This document shows, piece after piece, positions 1 through 10,183 of a stretch of DNA of 64,000 nt. How positions within the stretch are numbered: position 1 is the stretch's first letter; every line of letters begins with the position of its first letter. The position numbers were made by a program, and so were the translations under genes. Location: contig NZ_CP154859.1 of the NCBI RefSeq assembly GCF_039614725.1, positions 992,001 to 1,056,000 of the forward strand, given 5' to 3'. Source of the stretch: Thauera sp. JM12B12 (GTDB lineage Bacteria > Pseudomonadota > Gammaproteobacteria > Burkholderiales > Rhodocyclaceae). The notes beneath the pieces were generated by a model that was given only the letters and a program-made list of their open reading frames with translations, was not told where the DNA came from and did not search any database.

Positions 1-474
1 GAGCGCGATACGTGGGTGAACGACGCCCGCGTGCTCGCGGCGCGCGGCGACCGCGTCGTGGTGCTGTCGTCGGCGCCGTCGAGCGACCAGGCGCAGACGG
101 CACTCGAGGCGGGCGCACGCGCGTATTGCCACGCCTATGCCACGCCAGAGCTGCTGCGAGAGGTGGCGGTGGTGGTGCGCCATGGCGGGCTGTGGGTCGG
201 CCCCGAGCTGCTTGCACGCATGATCCGCGCGGTGGTTCCGGTCGTGCCGCCGGCGCCGGTCGCGGCGCCGTTGGCGGCCGAACTCGATGGGCTGAGCGCG
301 CGCGAGCGCGCGGTCGCGGCCGCGGTGGCCGAGGGGCTCACGAACAAGGAGGTCGCGCTCCGTCTCGACATCACCGAGCGCACGGTCAAGGCGCACCTCG
401 CCGCCGTGTTCGAGAAGGTGGGGGTTCGCGACCGCCTGCAACTGGCGCTGCTGGTTTCCCGCCTTCCGGCGTGA
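1..474 (+). CDS. LuxR-type response regulator, 3' part (5' end outside window)
   Basis: The reading frame is open from base 1, so the gene probably begins upstream; an ATG-less start inside the window is not needed. The visible N-terminal part (about 95 residues) resembles the second half of a receiver domain, with a VVVLSSAPS beta strand followed by an EAGARAYCHAYATPE stretch that matches the usual 'GA-Y-K' region. The conserved receiver lysine is not evident (an alanine-threonine sequence stands there), so the receiver may be degenerate. The last 60 residues form a LuxR/NarL helix-turn-helix, with LSARERAVAAAVAEG, TNKEVALRL and TVKAHL as landmarks. It lies 150 bp upstream of the giant adhesin gene on the same strand, so it may regulate surface attachment, but that is only inferred from position. 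Confidence 0.8.
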   Translation, partial: ERDTWVNDARVLAARGDRVVVLSSAPSSDQAQTALEAGARAYCHAYATPELLREVAVVVRHGGLWVGPELLARMIRAVVPVVPPAPVAAPLAAELDGLSARERAVAAAVAEGLTNKEVALRLDITERTVKAHLAAVFEKVGVRDRLQLALLVSRLPA

Positions 475-626
475 TCTTCTCACGGCTGCGAGCGTGACAT
501 AGTTCGCAGCCTGTCCACCCGGCCAATGGCGGCCGACCGGGCCCCTCCGTACCCTCTGGGACATCATGGTTCATGGCGTCCGCCCGCGTCTCCCGACCGG
601 CGGAAGGCTTCACGGAGAAAGGCAAA

Positions 627-3600
627 ATGGCTGAGCCCAGGGTCGTCGCAACGGTCGTCCGCATTGACGGACAGGTATTCGCGCGCAACGCGGATGGAGA
701 GGTCCGCATCCTCAAGGAAGGCGACAGCCTGCGCGAAGGCGAGGTCGTCATCACCGCAGAGGGTGGCCGCGTCGAGCTTGCCTACGCCGACGGCGGCAGC
801 ACGTCCATCCCCGCCGACAGCAGCGTCCTGATCACCGAGGAGATGACCGAGGCCACGCGCCCCGACGCGCGCGCAGCCGCCGTCGAGGACGCGACCATCG
901 CCCAGGTCATCCAGGCCATCGAGACCGGCCAGGATCTGGAGCAGGTGCTCGAGGACCCGGCAGCCGGCCTGGCCGGCGGTGGCGGCGGCGAAGGCAGCAA
1001 CTTCGTGCGCCTGCTGCGGATCAGCGAAGGGGTGGATGGGGCCGAGTTCGCGTTCGACGGCGCACGCACGGCTGCGGTCGCCGAGTTCGACGATGCCACT
1101 GCCCTCGCCGGCGCGACCGAGGACGATGCGACCCCGCTGCCGGAGCCGATCGAGCTGAGCCTGACGCTCGTGGCGCCGCCGCTCACCAACGACAACACGC
1201 CGACGATCACCGGCAACACCGACGCGCCTGCGGGCAGCCAGGTCACGGTGGTGATCACCGATGCGGCAGGCGTTTCGCAGACGGTGGTGGCGACGGTGGA
1301 TGCGCAGGGGGGCTTCCAGGTAACCCCCGTCACGCCGCTCGCCGATGGCCCTTATGTGGTGACGGCGACCGTGGATGATGGGGCAGGCAATACGGCCGAT
1401 GGCAGGGCGAACGGAACGGTGGATGCCACGGTGGCGGCCCCGACGATCGTGCTCGATGACGACACGGGTTTCAGTTCCAGCGATGCGATCACGAGCTCTG
1501 GTGCGTACACGGTGAGCGGTACCGAGTCGGGTGCGGTCGTCGAGTACAGCACCGACGGCGGCACCACCTGGAGCACGACCGCCCCGACCGCGGTCGAGGG
1601 TGAGAACACGATCCAGGTCCGCCAGACGGACGTGGCCGGCAACGTCTCGGCCCCCGCGACACTGAGCTTCACGCTCGACACGCAGATCGCGGCCCCGACG
1701 ATCGCGCTCGACACTGATACCGGCGCGAGCACCACCGACGGCATCACGAAGACGGGCGCTTACACGGTGAGCGGCACCGAAACCGGTGCGGTCATCGAGT
1801 ACAGCACCGACGGCGGCACCACCTGGAGCACGACCGCCCCGACCGCGGTCGAGGGTGAGAACACGATCCAGGTTCGCCAGACTGATGTGGCCGGCAATGT
1901 CTCGCCTGCGGCGACGTTGAGCTTCACGCTCGATACCGCGATCGCAGCCCCGACGATTGCGCTCGACACTGACACCGGCGCGAGTGGCACGGACGGCATC
2001 ACGAAGACGGGCGCTTACACGGTGAGTGGCACCGAAACCGGTGCGGTCATCGAGTACAGCACCGACGGCGGCACCACCTGGAGCACGACCGCCCCGACCG
2101 CGGTCGAGGGCGCCAACACGATCCAGGTCCGCCAGACGGACGTGGCCGGCAATGTCTCGCCTGCGGCGACGCTGAGCTTCACGCTCGATACGCAGATCGC
2201 GGCCCCGACCATCGCGCTCGACACCGATACCGGTGCGAGCGCCACCGACGGCATCACGAAGACGGGCACGTACACCGTCACGGGTACCGAGCCTGGCGCC
2301 GTGGTCGAATACAGCACCGACGGCGGCACCACCTGGAGCACGACCGCCCCGACCGCGGTCGAGGGCGCCAACACGATCCAGGTCCGCCAGACCGACGTGG
2401 CGGGCAACGTCTCGGCCCCAGCGACGCTGAGCTTCACGCTCGATACGCAGATCGCGGCCCCGACGATCGTGCTCGACGCCGATACCGGTGCGAGTGGCAC
2501 GGACGGCATCACGAAGACGGGCGCTTACACGGTGAGCGGCACCGAAACCGGTGCGCTGGTCGAATACAGCACCGATGGGGTGAACTGGAGCACGACCGCC
2601 CCGACCGCGGTCGAGGGTGCCAACACGATCCAGGTTCGCCAGACGGATGTGGCGGGCAACGTCTCGGCGCCGGCGACGCTGAGCTTCACGCTCGATACCG
2701 CGATCGCAGCCCCGACGATTGCACTCGACACTGACACCGGCGCGAGTGGCACGGACGGCATCACGAAGACGGGCACGTACACCGTCACCGGCACCGAAAC
2801 CGGTGCGGTCGTCGAGTACAGCACCGACGGCGGTGCCTCCTGGAGCACCACCGCCCCGACCGCGGTCGAGGGCGCCAACACGATCCAGGTCCGCCAGACG
2901 GATGTGGCCGGCAACGTCTCGCCTGCGGCGACACTGAGCTTCACGCTCGATACGCAGATCGCCGCCCCGACGATCGTGCTCGACACTGATACCGGCGCGA
3001 GCACCACCGACGGCATCACGAAGACGGGCGCTTACACGGTGAGCGGCACCGAAACCGGTGCGGTCGTCGAGTACAGCGCCGACGGCGGCACCACCTGGAG
3101 CACCACCGCCCCGACCGCGGTCGAGGGTGCCAACACGATCCAGGTTCGCCAGACGGACGTGGCCGGCAACGTCTCGCCTGCGGCGACGCTGAGCTTCACG
3201 CTCGATACGCAGATCGCGGCCCCGACGATCGCGCTCGATGCCGACACCGGCGCGAGCGCCACCGATGGCATCACGAAGACGGGCACGTACACCGTCACCG
3301 GCACCGAGTCGGGTGCGGTCGTCGAATACAGCACCGACGGCGGCACCACCTGGAGCACGACCGCGCCTGTGGCGGTCGAGGGGGAGAACACAATCCAGGT
3401 CCGCCAGACGGACGTGGCCGGCAATGTCTCGCCTGCGGCGACGCTGAGCTTCACCCTCGATACGCAGATCGCGGCCCCGACCATCGCGCTCGACGCCGAT
3501 ACCGGCGCGAGTGGCACCGATGGCATCACGAAGACGGGCGCCTACACGGTGAGCGGCACCGAAACTGGTGCGGTCGTCGAGTACAGCACCGACGGCGGCA

Positions 3601-6600
3601 GCACCTGGAGCACGACCGCGCCTGTGGCGGTCGAGGGTGAGAACACGATCCAGGTCCGCCAGACGGATGTGGCCGGCAACGTCTCGGCCCCCGCGACACT
3701 GAGCTTCACGCTCGACACCACGATCGCCTCCCCGACGATCGCGCTCGACGCCGACACCGGCGCGAGCGCCACCGACGGCATCACGAAGACGGGCGCTTAC
3801 ACGGTGAGTGGCACCGAAACCGGTGCGCTGGTCGAATACAGCACCGATGGGGTGAACTGGAGCACGACCGCTCCGACCGCGGTCGAGGGTGCCAACACGA
3901 TCCAGGTCCGCCAGACGGATGTGGCCGGCAACGTCTCGGCCCCCGCGACACTGAGCTTCACGCTCGATACGCAGATCGCCGCCCCGACGATCGTGCTCGA
4001 CGCCGACACCGGCGGGAGCGCCACCGACGGCATCACGAAGACCGGCACGTACACCGTTACCGGTACCGAAACCGGTGCGGTCGTCGAGTACAGCACCGAT
4101 GGAGTGAACTGGAGCACGACCGCCCCGACCGCGGTCGAGGGCGCCAACACGATCCAGGTCCGCCAGACGGATGTGGCGGGCAACGTCTCGGCGCCGGCGA
4201 CGCTGAGCTTCACGCTCGATACCGCGATCGCAGCCCCGACGATTGCACTCGACACTGACACCGGCGCGAGTGGCACGGACGGCATCACGAAGACGGGCAC
4301 GTACACCGTCACCGGCACCGAAACCGGTGCGGTCGTCGAGTACAGCACCGACGGCGGTGCCTCCTGGAGCACCACCGCCCCGACCGCGGTCGAGGGCGCC
4401 AACACGATCCAGGTCCGCCAGACGGATGTGGCCGGCAACGTCTCGCCTGCGGCGACACTGAGCTTCACGCTCGATACGCAGATCGCCGCCCCGACGATCG
4501 TGCTCGACACTGATACCGGCGCGAGCACCACCGACGGCATCACGAAGACGGGCGCTTACACGGTGAGCGGCACCGAAACCGGTGCGGTCGTCGAGTACAG
4601 CGCCGACGGCGGCACCACCTGGAGCACCACCGCCCCGACCGCGGTCGAGGGTGCCAACACGATCCAGGTTCGCCAGACGGACGTGGCCGGCAACGTCTCG
4701 CCTGCGGCGACGCTGAGCTTCACGCTCGATACGCAGATCGCGGCCCCGACGATCGCGCTCGATGCCGACACCGGCGCGAGCGCCACCGATGGCATCACGA
4801 AGACGGGCACGTACACCGTCACCGGCACCGAGTCGGGTGCGGTCGTCGAATACAGCACCGACGGCGGCACCACCTGGAGCACGACCGCGCCTGTGGCGGT
4901 CGAGGGGGAGAACACAATCCAGGTCCGCCAGACGGACGTGGCCGGCAATGTCTCGCCTGCGGCGACGCTGAGCTTCACCCTCGATACGCAGATCGCGGCC
5001 CCGACCATCGCGCTCGACGCCGATACCGGCGCGAGTGGCACCGATGGCATCACGAAGACGGGCGCCTACACGGTGAGCGGCACCGAAACTGGTGCGGTCG
5101 TCGAGTACAGCACCGACGGCGGCAGCACCTGGAGCACGACCGCGCCTGTGGCGGTCGAGGGTGAGAACACGATCCAGGTCCGCCAGACGGATGTGGCCGG
5201 CAACGTCTCGGCGCCCGCGACGCTGAGCTTCACGCTCGACACCACGATTGCGGCCCCGACGATCTCGCTCGATGCCGACACCGGTGCGAGTGGCACGGAC
5301 GGCATCACGAAGACGGGCACGTACACCGTTACCGGCACCGAGTCGGGTGCGGTCGTCGAATACAGCACCGATGGCGGCGCCTCCTGGAGCACGACTGCTC
5401 CGACCGCGGTCGAGGGTGCCAACACGATCCAGGTTCGCCAGACGGATGTGGCGGGCAACGTCTCGGCCCCTGCGACGCTGAGCTTCACGCTCGATACCGC
5501 GATCGCAGCCCCGACGATCGTGCTCGACACCGATACCGGCGCGAGTGGCACGGACGGCATCACGAAGACCGGCACGTACACCGTCACCGGGATCGAGTCG
5601 GGTGCGCTGGTTGAATACAGCACCGATGGAGTGAACTGGAGCACCACCGCGCCTGTGGCGGTCGAGGGCGCCAACACGATCCAGGTCCGCCAGACGGATG
5701 TGGCGGGCAACGTCTCGCCTGCGGCGACATTGAGCTTCACGCTCGATACGCAGATCGCGGCCCCGACGATCGTGCTCGACGCCGACACCGGCGCGAGCGC
5801 CACCGACGGCATCACGAAGACGGGCGCCTACACGGTGAGCGGCACCGAAACTGGTGCGGTCGTCGAGTACAGCACCGACGGCGGCAGCACCTGGAGCACG
5901 ACCGCGCCTGTGGCGGTCGAGGGTGAGAACACGATCCAGGTCCGCCAGACGGACGTGGCCGGCAATGTCTCGCCTGCGGCGACGCTGAGCTTCACGCTCG
6001 ATACGCAGATCGCCGCCCCGACGATCGTGCTCGACGCCGACACCGGCGCGAGCGCCACCGACGGCATCACGAAGACGGGCGCTTACACGGTGAGTGGCAC
6101 CGAAACCGGTGCGGTCATCGAGTACAGCACCGATGGCGGCACCACCTGGAGCACGACCGCCCCGACCGCGGTCGAGGGCGCCAACACGATCCAGGTCCGC
6201 CAGACCGACGTGGCCGGCAACGTCTCGCCTGCGGCGACGTTGAGCTTCACGCTCGATACGCAGATCGCGGCCCCGACGATCGTGCTCGACGCCGATACCG
6301 GCGCGAGTGGCACGGACGGCATCACGAAGACGGGCGCTTACACGGTGAGCGGCACCGAAACCGGTGCGGTCGTCGAGTACAGCGCCGACGGAGTGAACTG
6401 GAGTACAACCGCGCCTGTGGCGGTCGAGGGGGAGAACACGATCCAGGTTCGCCAGACGGATGTGGCGGGCAACGTCTCGGCGCCGGCGACGTTGAGCTTC
6501 ACGCTCGATACCGCGATCGCAGCCCCGACGATCGTGCTCGACACCGATACCGGCGCGAGTGGCACGGACGGCATCACGAAGACCGGCACGTACACCGTCA

Positions 6601-9600
6601 CCGGTACCGAGCCTGGCGCCGTGGTCGAATACAGCACCGATGGCGGCGCCTCCTGGAGCACGACTGCTCCGACCGCGGTCGAGGGTGCCAACACGATCCA
6701 GGTCCGCCAGACGGACGTGGCCGGCAACGTCTCGGCCCCCGCAACACTGAGCTTCACGCTCGATACGCAGATCGCCGCCCCGACGATTGCACTCGACACT
6801 GACACCGGCGCGAGTGGCACGGACGGCATCACGAAGACGGGCGCTTACACGGTGAGCGGCACCGAAACCGGTGCGGTCGTCGAGTACAGCGCCGACGGAG
6901 TGAACTGGAGTACAACCGCGCCTGTGGCGGTCGAGGGGGAGAACACGATCCAGGTTCGCCAGACGGATGTGGCGGGCAACGTCTCGGCGCCGGCGACGTT
7001 GAGCTTCACGCTCGATACCGCGATCGCAGCCCCGACCATCGCGCTCGACGCCGATACCGGCGCGAGTGGCACCGACGGCATCACGAAGACGGGCGCTTAC
7101 ACGGTGAGCGGCACCGAAACCGGTGCGGTCGTCGAGTACAGCACCGACGGAGTGAACTGGAGCACGACCGCGCCTGTGGCGGTCGAGGGTGAGAACACGA
7201 TCCAGGTCCGCCAGACGGATGTGGCCGGCAACGTCTCGGCCCCCGCGACACTGAGCTTCACGCTCGATACCGCGATCGCGGCCCCGACGATCGCGCTCGA
7301 CGCCGATACCGGCGCGAGTGGCACGGACGGCATCACGAAGACGGGCACGTACGCCGTCACCGGGATCGAGTCGGGTGCGGTCGTCGAATACAGCACCGAC
7401 GGCGGCACCACCTGGAGTACGACCGCGCCGACCGCGGTCGAGGGTGAGAACACGATCCAGGTTCGCCAGACGGATGTGGCGGGCAACGTCTCGGCGCCGG
7501 CGACGTTGAGCTTCACGCTCGATACCGCGATCGCAGCCCCGACCATCGCGCTCGACGCCGATACCGGCGCGAGTGGCACCGACGGCATCACGAAGACGGG
7601 CGCTTACACGGTGAGCGGCACCGAAACCGGTGCGGTCGTCGAGTACAGCACCGACGGAGTGAACTGGAGCACGACCGCGCCTGTGGCGGTCGAGGGTGAG
7701 AACACGATCCAGGTCCGCCAGACGGATGTGGCCGGCAATGTCTCGGCCCCTGCGACACTGAGCTTCACGCTCGACACGCAGATCGCGGCCCCGACGATCG
7801 CGCTCGACACTGATACCGGCGCGAGCGCCACCGACGGCATCACGAAGACCGGCACGTACACCGTTACTGGCACCGAAACCGGTGCGCTGGTCGAATACAG
7901 CACCGATGGGGTGAACTGGAGCACGACCGCCCCGACCGCGGTCGAGGGCGCCAACACGATCCAGGTCCGCCAGACGGATGTGGCGGGCAATGTCTCGGCC
8001 CCTGCGACGCTGAGCTTCACGCTCGACACCGCAGCGCCCAGTGTGGCCATCACGTCGGCCGATGCGACGCTTGCGGCCAATGAAGCCTCCACCGTGACAT
8101 TCAGCTTCTCGGATCCCGTGAGCGGTTTCGAAGTGGTGGACGTCAGCACGACGGGTGGGGTGCTCAGCAACCTGACCCAGGTCGATGCGCGTACCTGGAC
8201 GGCGACCTTCACCGCCAATGGCCTCGCGCCGATTGCCGTCAGTGTGGCCCAGTCGAGCTACAGCGATCTCGCCGGCAACCTCGGTGCGGGCGCCGCGCTC
8301 GACATCAACTCGCCTCCGGTGGTCCCGCTCGCGCCGCTGCTTGCCACGCTCTCCGAAGAGGGGCTGTTGGGCGGCAACCTCGGCGGCGGGACGACCGACG
8401 CCACGGTGGCGAGCGGCCGCTTCGATCTCGCCCAGGTCCGCGATGCCGATGGCGACACGCTCACCTACGGCTGGGCGCAGCCGACCGGTGTGCTGACCTC
8501 TGCGGGGCAGGCGATCACCTGGTCGGGGGTCGGCACGGGCGTGCTCGTCGGCACGGCTGCAGGGCGCGAGGTGTTGCGGGCGACCTTTGAGCAGGACGGC
8601 ACGTACCGGATCGAACTCCTCGATCAACTCGATCATCCCGCCGCGGGCGAGGACGTCCTGCTCGCGAAATTCGGCGTGGCAGTGTCCGACGGCCTGGCGA
8701 GTGCAGTGATGGGCATCGACTTGCGCGTCGAGGACGATGCGCCGGTGTTCGGCACCCCGCAAAGCCTGTTTGCCACGATCGAAGCCGGCCTTCCGCTGAG
8801 CGGGCAGCTGAACCTCGCGCCAGGTGCGGATGGGGACGGCGCCGAGATCACGGGTGTTCAGCTGCAGGTGGATGCCGCCGGCTTCATCCAGGCCACCTAT
8901 GTAGATCCGTTCACGGGCGTTACCCGCAGCGGGCCCGTCACCGTGAATAACGGCGACAAGCTCACCTATACGATCGAGAACGGCGTCGTGACGGCGAAGA
9001 CGGCGGCCGGCGAGACCGCGTTTACGCTGAGCTTCGACCTGCAGTCCTCGTCCTACACGCTCAACGTGTTGATGAAGCTCGATCCGGCGGCGGCAATCGG
9101 CTACGGCAGTCTCGAGCCGACCACGGGAGGTAACAAGGACGTCGTCGAGTTTAGAAATGACGACCTGCCCAACCTCAAGATGGTTGCCACCGGACTGGGT
9201 GGACCGGTCAATTACTCCGCGAACGAGATCTGGATCGCCGGTGGCAACAAGATCAGCGCTGGCGAGACCCTGCGCCTGGACTTCAAGGATCCGGCCTCGG
9301 GCCAGCCGCGCATGCTCGATGAGATCGTCATCGGCACCACCGGTACCGCGCAGTGGGTCGCCTATCTCAGCGGTCAGGTGGTGGGGCAAGGCGTGGGACA
9401 GTCGAGCGCGCAGACGACCATCAGCGCCGACGCGATCGGCTCCACCTTCGACCGCGTCGAACTGATCGGAACGGCGTCGGGTTACGCCGTGAAGTCGGTG
9501 AGCGGCGACTATCTCGATCCAACCGTCGATTTCCGCATCCCGGTGACGGTCAGTGTCGAGGACGGTGACGGCGATGCGGCGTCGGCGTCGATGACGATCG

Positions 9601-10130
9601 GCTTCAGCGCCGACCACGTCCTGGCGGGAACGGCGGCGGACGAGTCGATCGGTGGCACCGCGGGCGCCGATGCGCTCGACGGCGGTTCGGGGAACGATAC
9701 CTTGTTCGGGCATGCGGGCATCGACACGCTTCGCGGCGGCGATGGCAACGACATCCTGGTCGGCGGGGCGGGCAATGATCAGCTATGGGGTGGGCTCGGC
9801 GCCGACGTCTTCACCTGGAAACTCGGCGACCAGGGAACGACGAGTGCGCCGGCGACCGATACGGTCAAGGACTTCAGCCTCACGCAGGGTGACGCGCTCG
9901 ATCTGCGCGACCTGCTGGCGGACGCGTCGGGTAGTCTCAGCAACTATCTCCACTTCAGCTACGAGACGGCGAGCAACACGACCGTGCTCGAGGTGAAGAC
10001 CGACGGCGCAGCCATGAGCGGGCCCGATCAGATCATCCGCGTCGAGGGGGTGAATCTTCTCAACGGCCTGACCGACGACCAGCTGATCATCCAGAACCTG
10101 GTCAACAACGGCAAACTGATCACCGAGTGA
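627..10130 (+). CDS. lapA: LapA-like giant repeat adhesin, type I secreted
   Basis: Surface adhesin of 3,167 residues. Start ATG 627 is preferred over ATG 573 because a purine-rich site (ggagaaagg, 614-622) precedes it and the retention-module homology begins there. Residues 1-120 look like the LapA N-terminal retention module that holds the protein in its outer-membrane exporter. It ends in PAAG (residues 111-114), which fits the di-alanine LapG cleavage site. An Ig-like domain (about 180-269) is followed by 26 Ig-like repeats of 84-85 residues (270-2469). Next come another Ig-like domain, a T1SS-143-like region, and an RTX calcium-binding block (about 3010-3060, GGSGND/GGDGND/GGAGND). The last 110 residues look like a type I secretion target domain. 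In the Lap system LapG cuts the retention module when c-di-GMP is low, releasing the adhesin. The lapD, lapG and TolC-type genes lie just downstream. Secretion route and role are inferred from the family. Confidence 0.9.
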   Translation: MAEPRVVATVVRIDGQVFARNADGEVRILKEGDSLREGEVVITAEGGRVELAYADGGSTSIPADSSVLITEEMTEATRPDARAAAVEDATIAQVIQAIETGQDLEQVLEDPAAGLAGGGGGEGSNFVRLLRISEGVDGAEFAFDGARTAAVAEFDDATALAGATEDDATPLPEPIELSLTLVAPPLTNDNTPTITGNTDAPAGSQVTVVITDAAGVSQTVVATVDAQGGFQVTPVTPLADGPYVVTATVDDGAGNTADGRANGTVDATVAAPTIVLDDDTGFSSSDAITSSGAYTVSGTESGAVVEYSTDGGTTWSTTAPTAVEGENTIQVRQTDVAGNVSAPATLSFTLDTQIAAPTIALDTDTGASTTDGITKTGAYTVSGTETGAVIEYSTDGGTTWSTTAPTAVEGENTIQVRQTDVAGNVSPAATLSFTLDTAIAAPTIALDTDTGASGTDGITKTGAYTVSGTETGAVIEYSTDGGTTWSTTAPTAVEGANTIQVRQTDVAGNVSPAATLSFTLDTQIAAPTIALDTDTGASATDGITKTGTYTVTGTEPGAVVEYSTDGGTTWSTTAPTAVEGANTIQVRQTDVAGNVSAPATLSFTLDTQIAAPTIVLDADTGASGTDGITKTGAYTVSGTETGALVEYSTDGVNWSTTAPTAVEGANTIQVRQTDVAGNVSAPATLSFTLDTAIAAPTIALDTDTGASGTDGITKTGTYTVTGTETGAVVEYSTDGGASWSTTAPTAVEGANTIQVRQTDVAGNVSPAATLSFTLDTQIAAPTIVLDTDTGASTTDGITKTGAYTVSGTETGAVVEYSADGGTTWSTTAPTAVEGANTIQVRQTDVAGNVSPAATLSFTLDTQIAAPTIALDADTGASATDGITKTGTYTVTGTESGAVVEYSTDGGTTWSTTAPVAVEGENTIQVRQTDVAGNVSPAATLSFTLDTQIAAPTIALDADTGASGTDGITKTGAYTVSGTETGAVVEYSTDGGSTWSTTAPVAVEGENTIQVRQTDVAGNVSAPATLSFTLDTTIASPTIALDADTGASATDGITKTGAYTVSGTETGALVEYSTDGVNWSTTAPTAVEGANTIQVRQTDVAGNVSAPATLSFTLDTQIAAPTIVLDADTGGSATDGITKTGTYTVTGTETGAVVEYSTDGVNWSTTAPTAVEGANTIQVRQTDVAGNVSAPATLSFTLDTAIAAPTIALDTDTGASGTDGITKTGTYTVTGTETGAVVEYSTDGGASWSTTAPTAVEGANTIQVRQTDVAGNVSPAATLSFTLDTQIAAPTIVLDTDTGASTTDGITKTGAYTVSGTETGAVVEYSADGGTTWSTTAPTAVEGANTIQVRQTDVAGNVSPAATLSFTLDTQIAAPTIALDADTGASATDGITKTGTYTVTGTESGAVVEYSTDGGTTWSTTAPVAVEGENTIQVRQTDVAGNVSPAATLSFTLDTQIAAPTIALDADTGASGTDGITKTGAYTVSGTETGAVVEYSTDGGSTWSTTAPVAVEGENTIQVRQTDVAGNVSAPATLSFTLDTTIAAPTISLDADTGASGTDGITKTGTYTVTGTESGAVVEYSTDGGASWSTTAPTAVEGANTIQVRQTDVAGNVSAPATLSFTLDTAIAAPTIVLDTDTGASGTDGITKTGTYTVTGIESGALVEYSTDGVNWSTTAPVAVEGANTIQVRQTDVAGNVSPAATLSFTLDTQIAAPTIVLDADTGASATDGITKTGAYTVSGTETGAVVEYSTDGGSTWSTTAPVAVEGENTIQVRQTDVAGNVSPAATLSFTLDTQIAAPTIVLDADTGASATDGITKTGAYTVSGTETGAVIEYSTDGGTTWSTTAPTAVEGANTIQVRQTDVAGNVSPAATLSFTLDTQIAAPTIVLDADTGASGTDGITKTGAYTVSGTETGAVVEYSADGVNWSTTAPVAVEGENTIQVRQTDVAGNVSAPATLSFTLDTAIAAPTIVLDTDTGASGTDGITKTGTYTVTGTEPGAVVEYSTDGGASWSTTAPTAVEGANTIQVRQTDVAGNVSAPATLSFTLDTQIAAPTIALDTDTGASGTDGITKTGAYTVSGTETGAVVEYSADGVNWSTTAPVAVEGENTIQVRQTDVAGNVSAPATLSFTLDTAIAAPTIALDADTGASGTDGITKTGAYTVSGTETGAVVEYSTDGVNWSTTAPVAVEGENTIQVRQTDVAGNVSAPATLSFTLDTAIAAPTIALDADTGASGTDGITKTGTYAVTGIESGAVVEYSTDGGTTWSTTAPTAVEGENTIQVRQTDVAGNVSAPATLSFTLDTAIAAPTIALDADTGASGTDGITKTGAYTVSGTETGAVVEYSTDGVNWSTTAPVAVEGENTIQVRQTDVAGNVSAPATLSFTLDTQIAAPTIALDTDTGASATDGITKTGTYTVTGTETGALVEYSTDGVNWSTTAPTAVEGANTIQVRQTDVAGNVSAPATLSFTLDTAAPSVAITSADATLAANEASTVTFSFSDPVSGFEVVDVSTTGGVLSNLTQVDARTWTATFTANGLAPIAVSVAQSSYSDLAGNLGAGAALDINSPPVVPLAPLLATLSEEGLLGGNLGGGTTDATVASGRFDLAQVRDADGDTLTYGWAQPTGVLTSAGQAITWSGVGTGVLVGTAAGREVLRATFEQDGTYRIELLDQLDHPAAGEDVLLAKFGVAVSDGLASAVMGIDLRVEDDAPVFGTPQSLFATIEAGLPLSGQLNLAPGADGDGAEITGVQLQVDAAGFIQATYVDPFTGVTRSGPVTVNNGDKLTYTIENGVVTAKTAAGETAFTLSFDLQSSSYTLNVLMKLDPAAAIGYGSLEPTTGGNKDVVEFRNDDLPNLKMVATGLGGPVNYSANEIWIAGGNKISAGETLRLDFKDPASGQPRMLDEIVIGTTGTAQWVAYLSGQVVGQGVGQSSAQTTISADAIGSTFDRVELIGTASGYAVKSVSGDYLDPTVDFRIPVTVSVEDGDGDAASASMTIGFSADHVLAGTAADESIGGTAGADALDGGSGNDTLFGHAGIDTLRGGDGNDILVGGAGNDQLWGGLGADVFTWKLGDQGTTSAPATDTVKDFSLTQGDALDLRDLLADASGSLSNYLHFSYETASNTTVLEVKTDGAAMSGPDQIIRVEGVNLLNGLTDDQLIIQNLVNNGKLITE
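2637..3688 (+). repeat. First copy of a 1,052-bp identical direct duplication
   Basis: This segment, covering the end of Ig unit 5 and units 6-9, appears base-for-base identical to 4161-5212, at an offset of 1,524 bp (six units). The flanking bases differ at both ends (t2636 against c4160; c3689 against g5213). Compared by eye. Confidence 0.85.
4161..5212 (+). repeat. Second copy of the 1,052-bp direct duplication
   Basis: Matches 2637-3688 and covers the end of Ig unit 11 and units 12-15. Synonymous differences are scattered through the other units but absent here, so the duplication or conversion event is recent. Confidence 0.85.
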
Positions 10131-10141
10131 CGGTGAGCATG

Positions 10142-10169
10142 GCCCGCCGGGCTTGCCCCGGCGGGCTTT
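10142..10169 (+). terminator. Hairpin after the adhesin gene
   Basis: A perfect 10-bp GC stem (10142-10151 with 10157-10166) with a 5-base loop is followed by ttt. It lies between the adhesin stop and the next start at 10184. It could terminate most adhesin transcripts or allow limited read-through into the small downstream gene. Confidence 0.6.
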
Positions 10170-10183
10170 CACGCGAGGACGGC

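Larger units (their letters stand above)
1434..8033 (+). repeat. Array of 26 tandem Ig-like repeats (252-255 bp each)
   Basis: Each unit starts at AAPTI and ends at LSFTLDTQI, LSFTLDTAI or LSFTLDTTI. Two length forms alternate: units with GGTTW, GGSTW or GGASW (255 bp) and units with GVNW (252 bp). Variation is modular: GAYTVSG or GTYTVTG, PTAVEG or PVAVEG, EN or AN, and SAPATL or SPAATL recur in many combinations. Unit 1 is the most divergent (DDDTGFSSSDAITSSG), as is usual at array edges. The patchwork suggests repeated gene conversion or unequal crossing-over. Confidence 0.95.

Noticed and set aside
1434..8033. CRISPR array
   Set aside because: Repeats of about 255 bp are in frame and coding, without spacers or cas genes.
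564..9713. A 3,049-residue open frame antisense to the adhesin
   Set aside because: It mirrors the repeats and codon bias of the adhesin, has no ribosome site or known domain, and consists of an Arg/Asp/Gly-rich low-complexity translation. The sense protein has clear domains.
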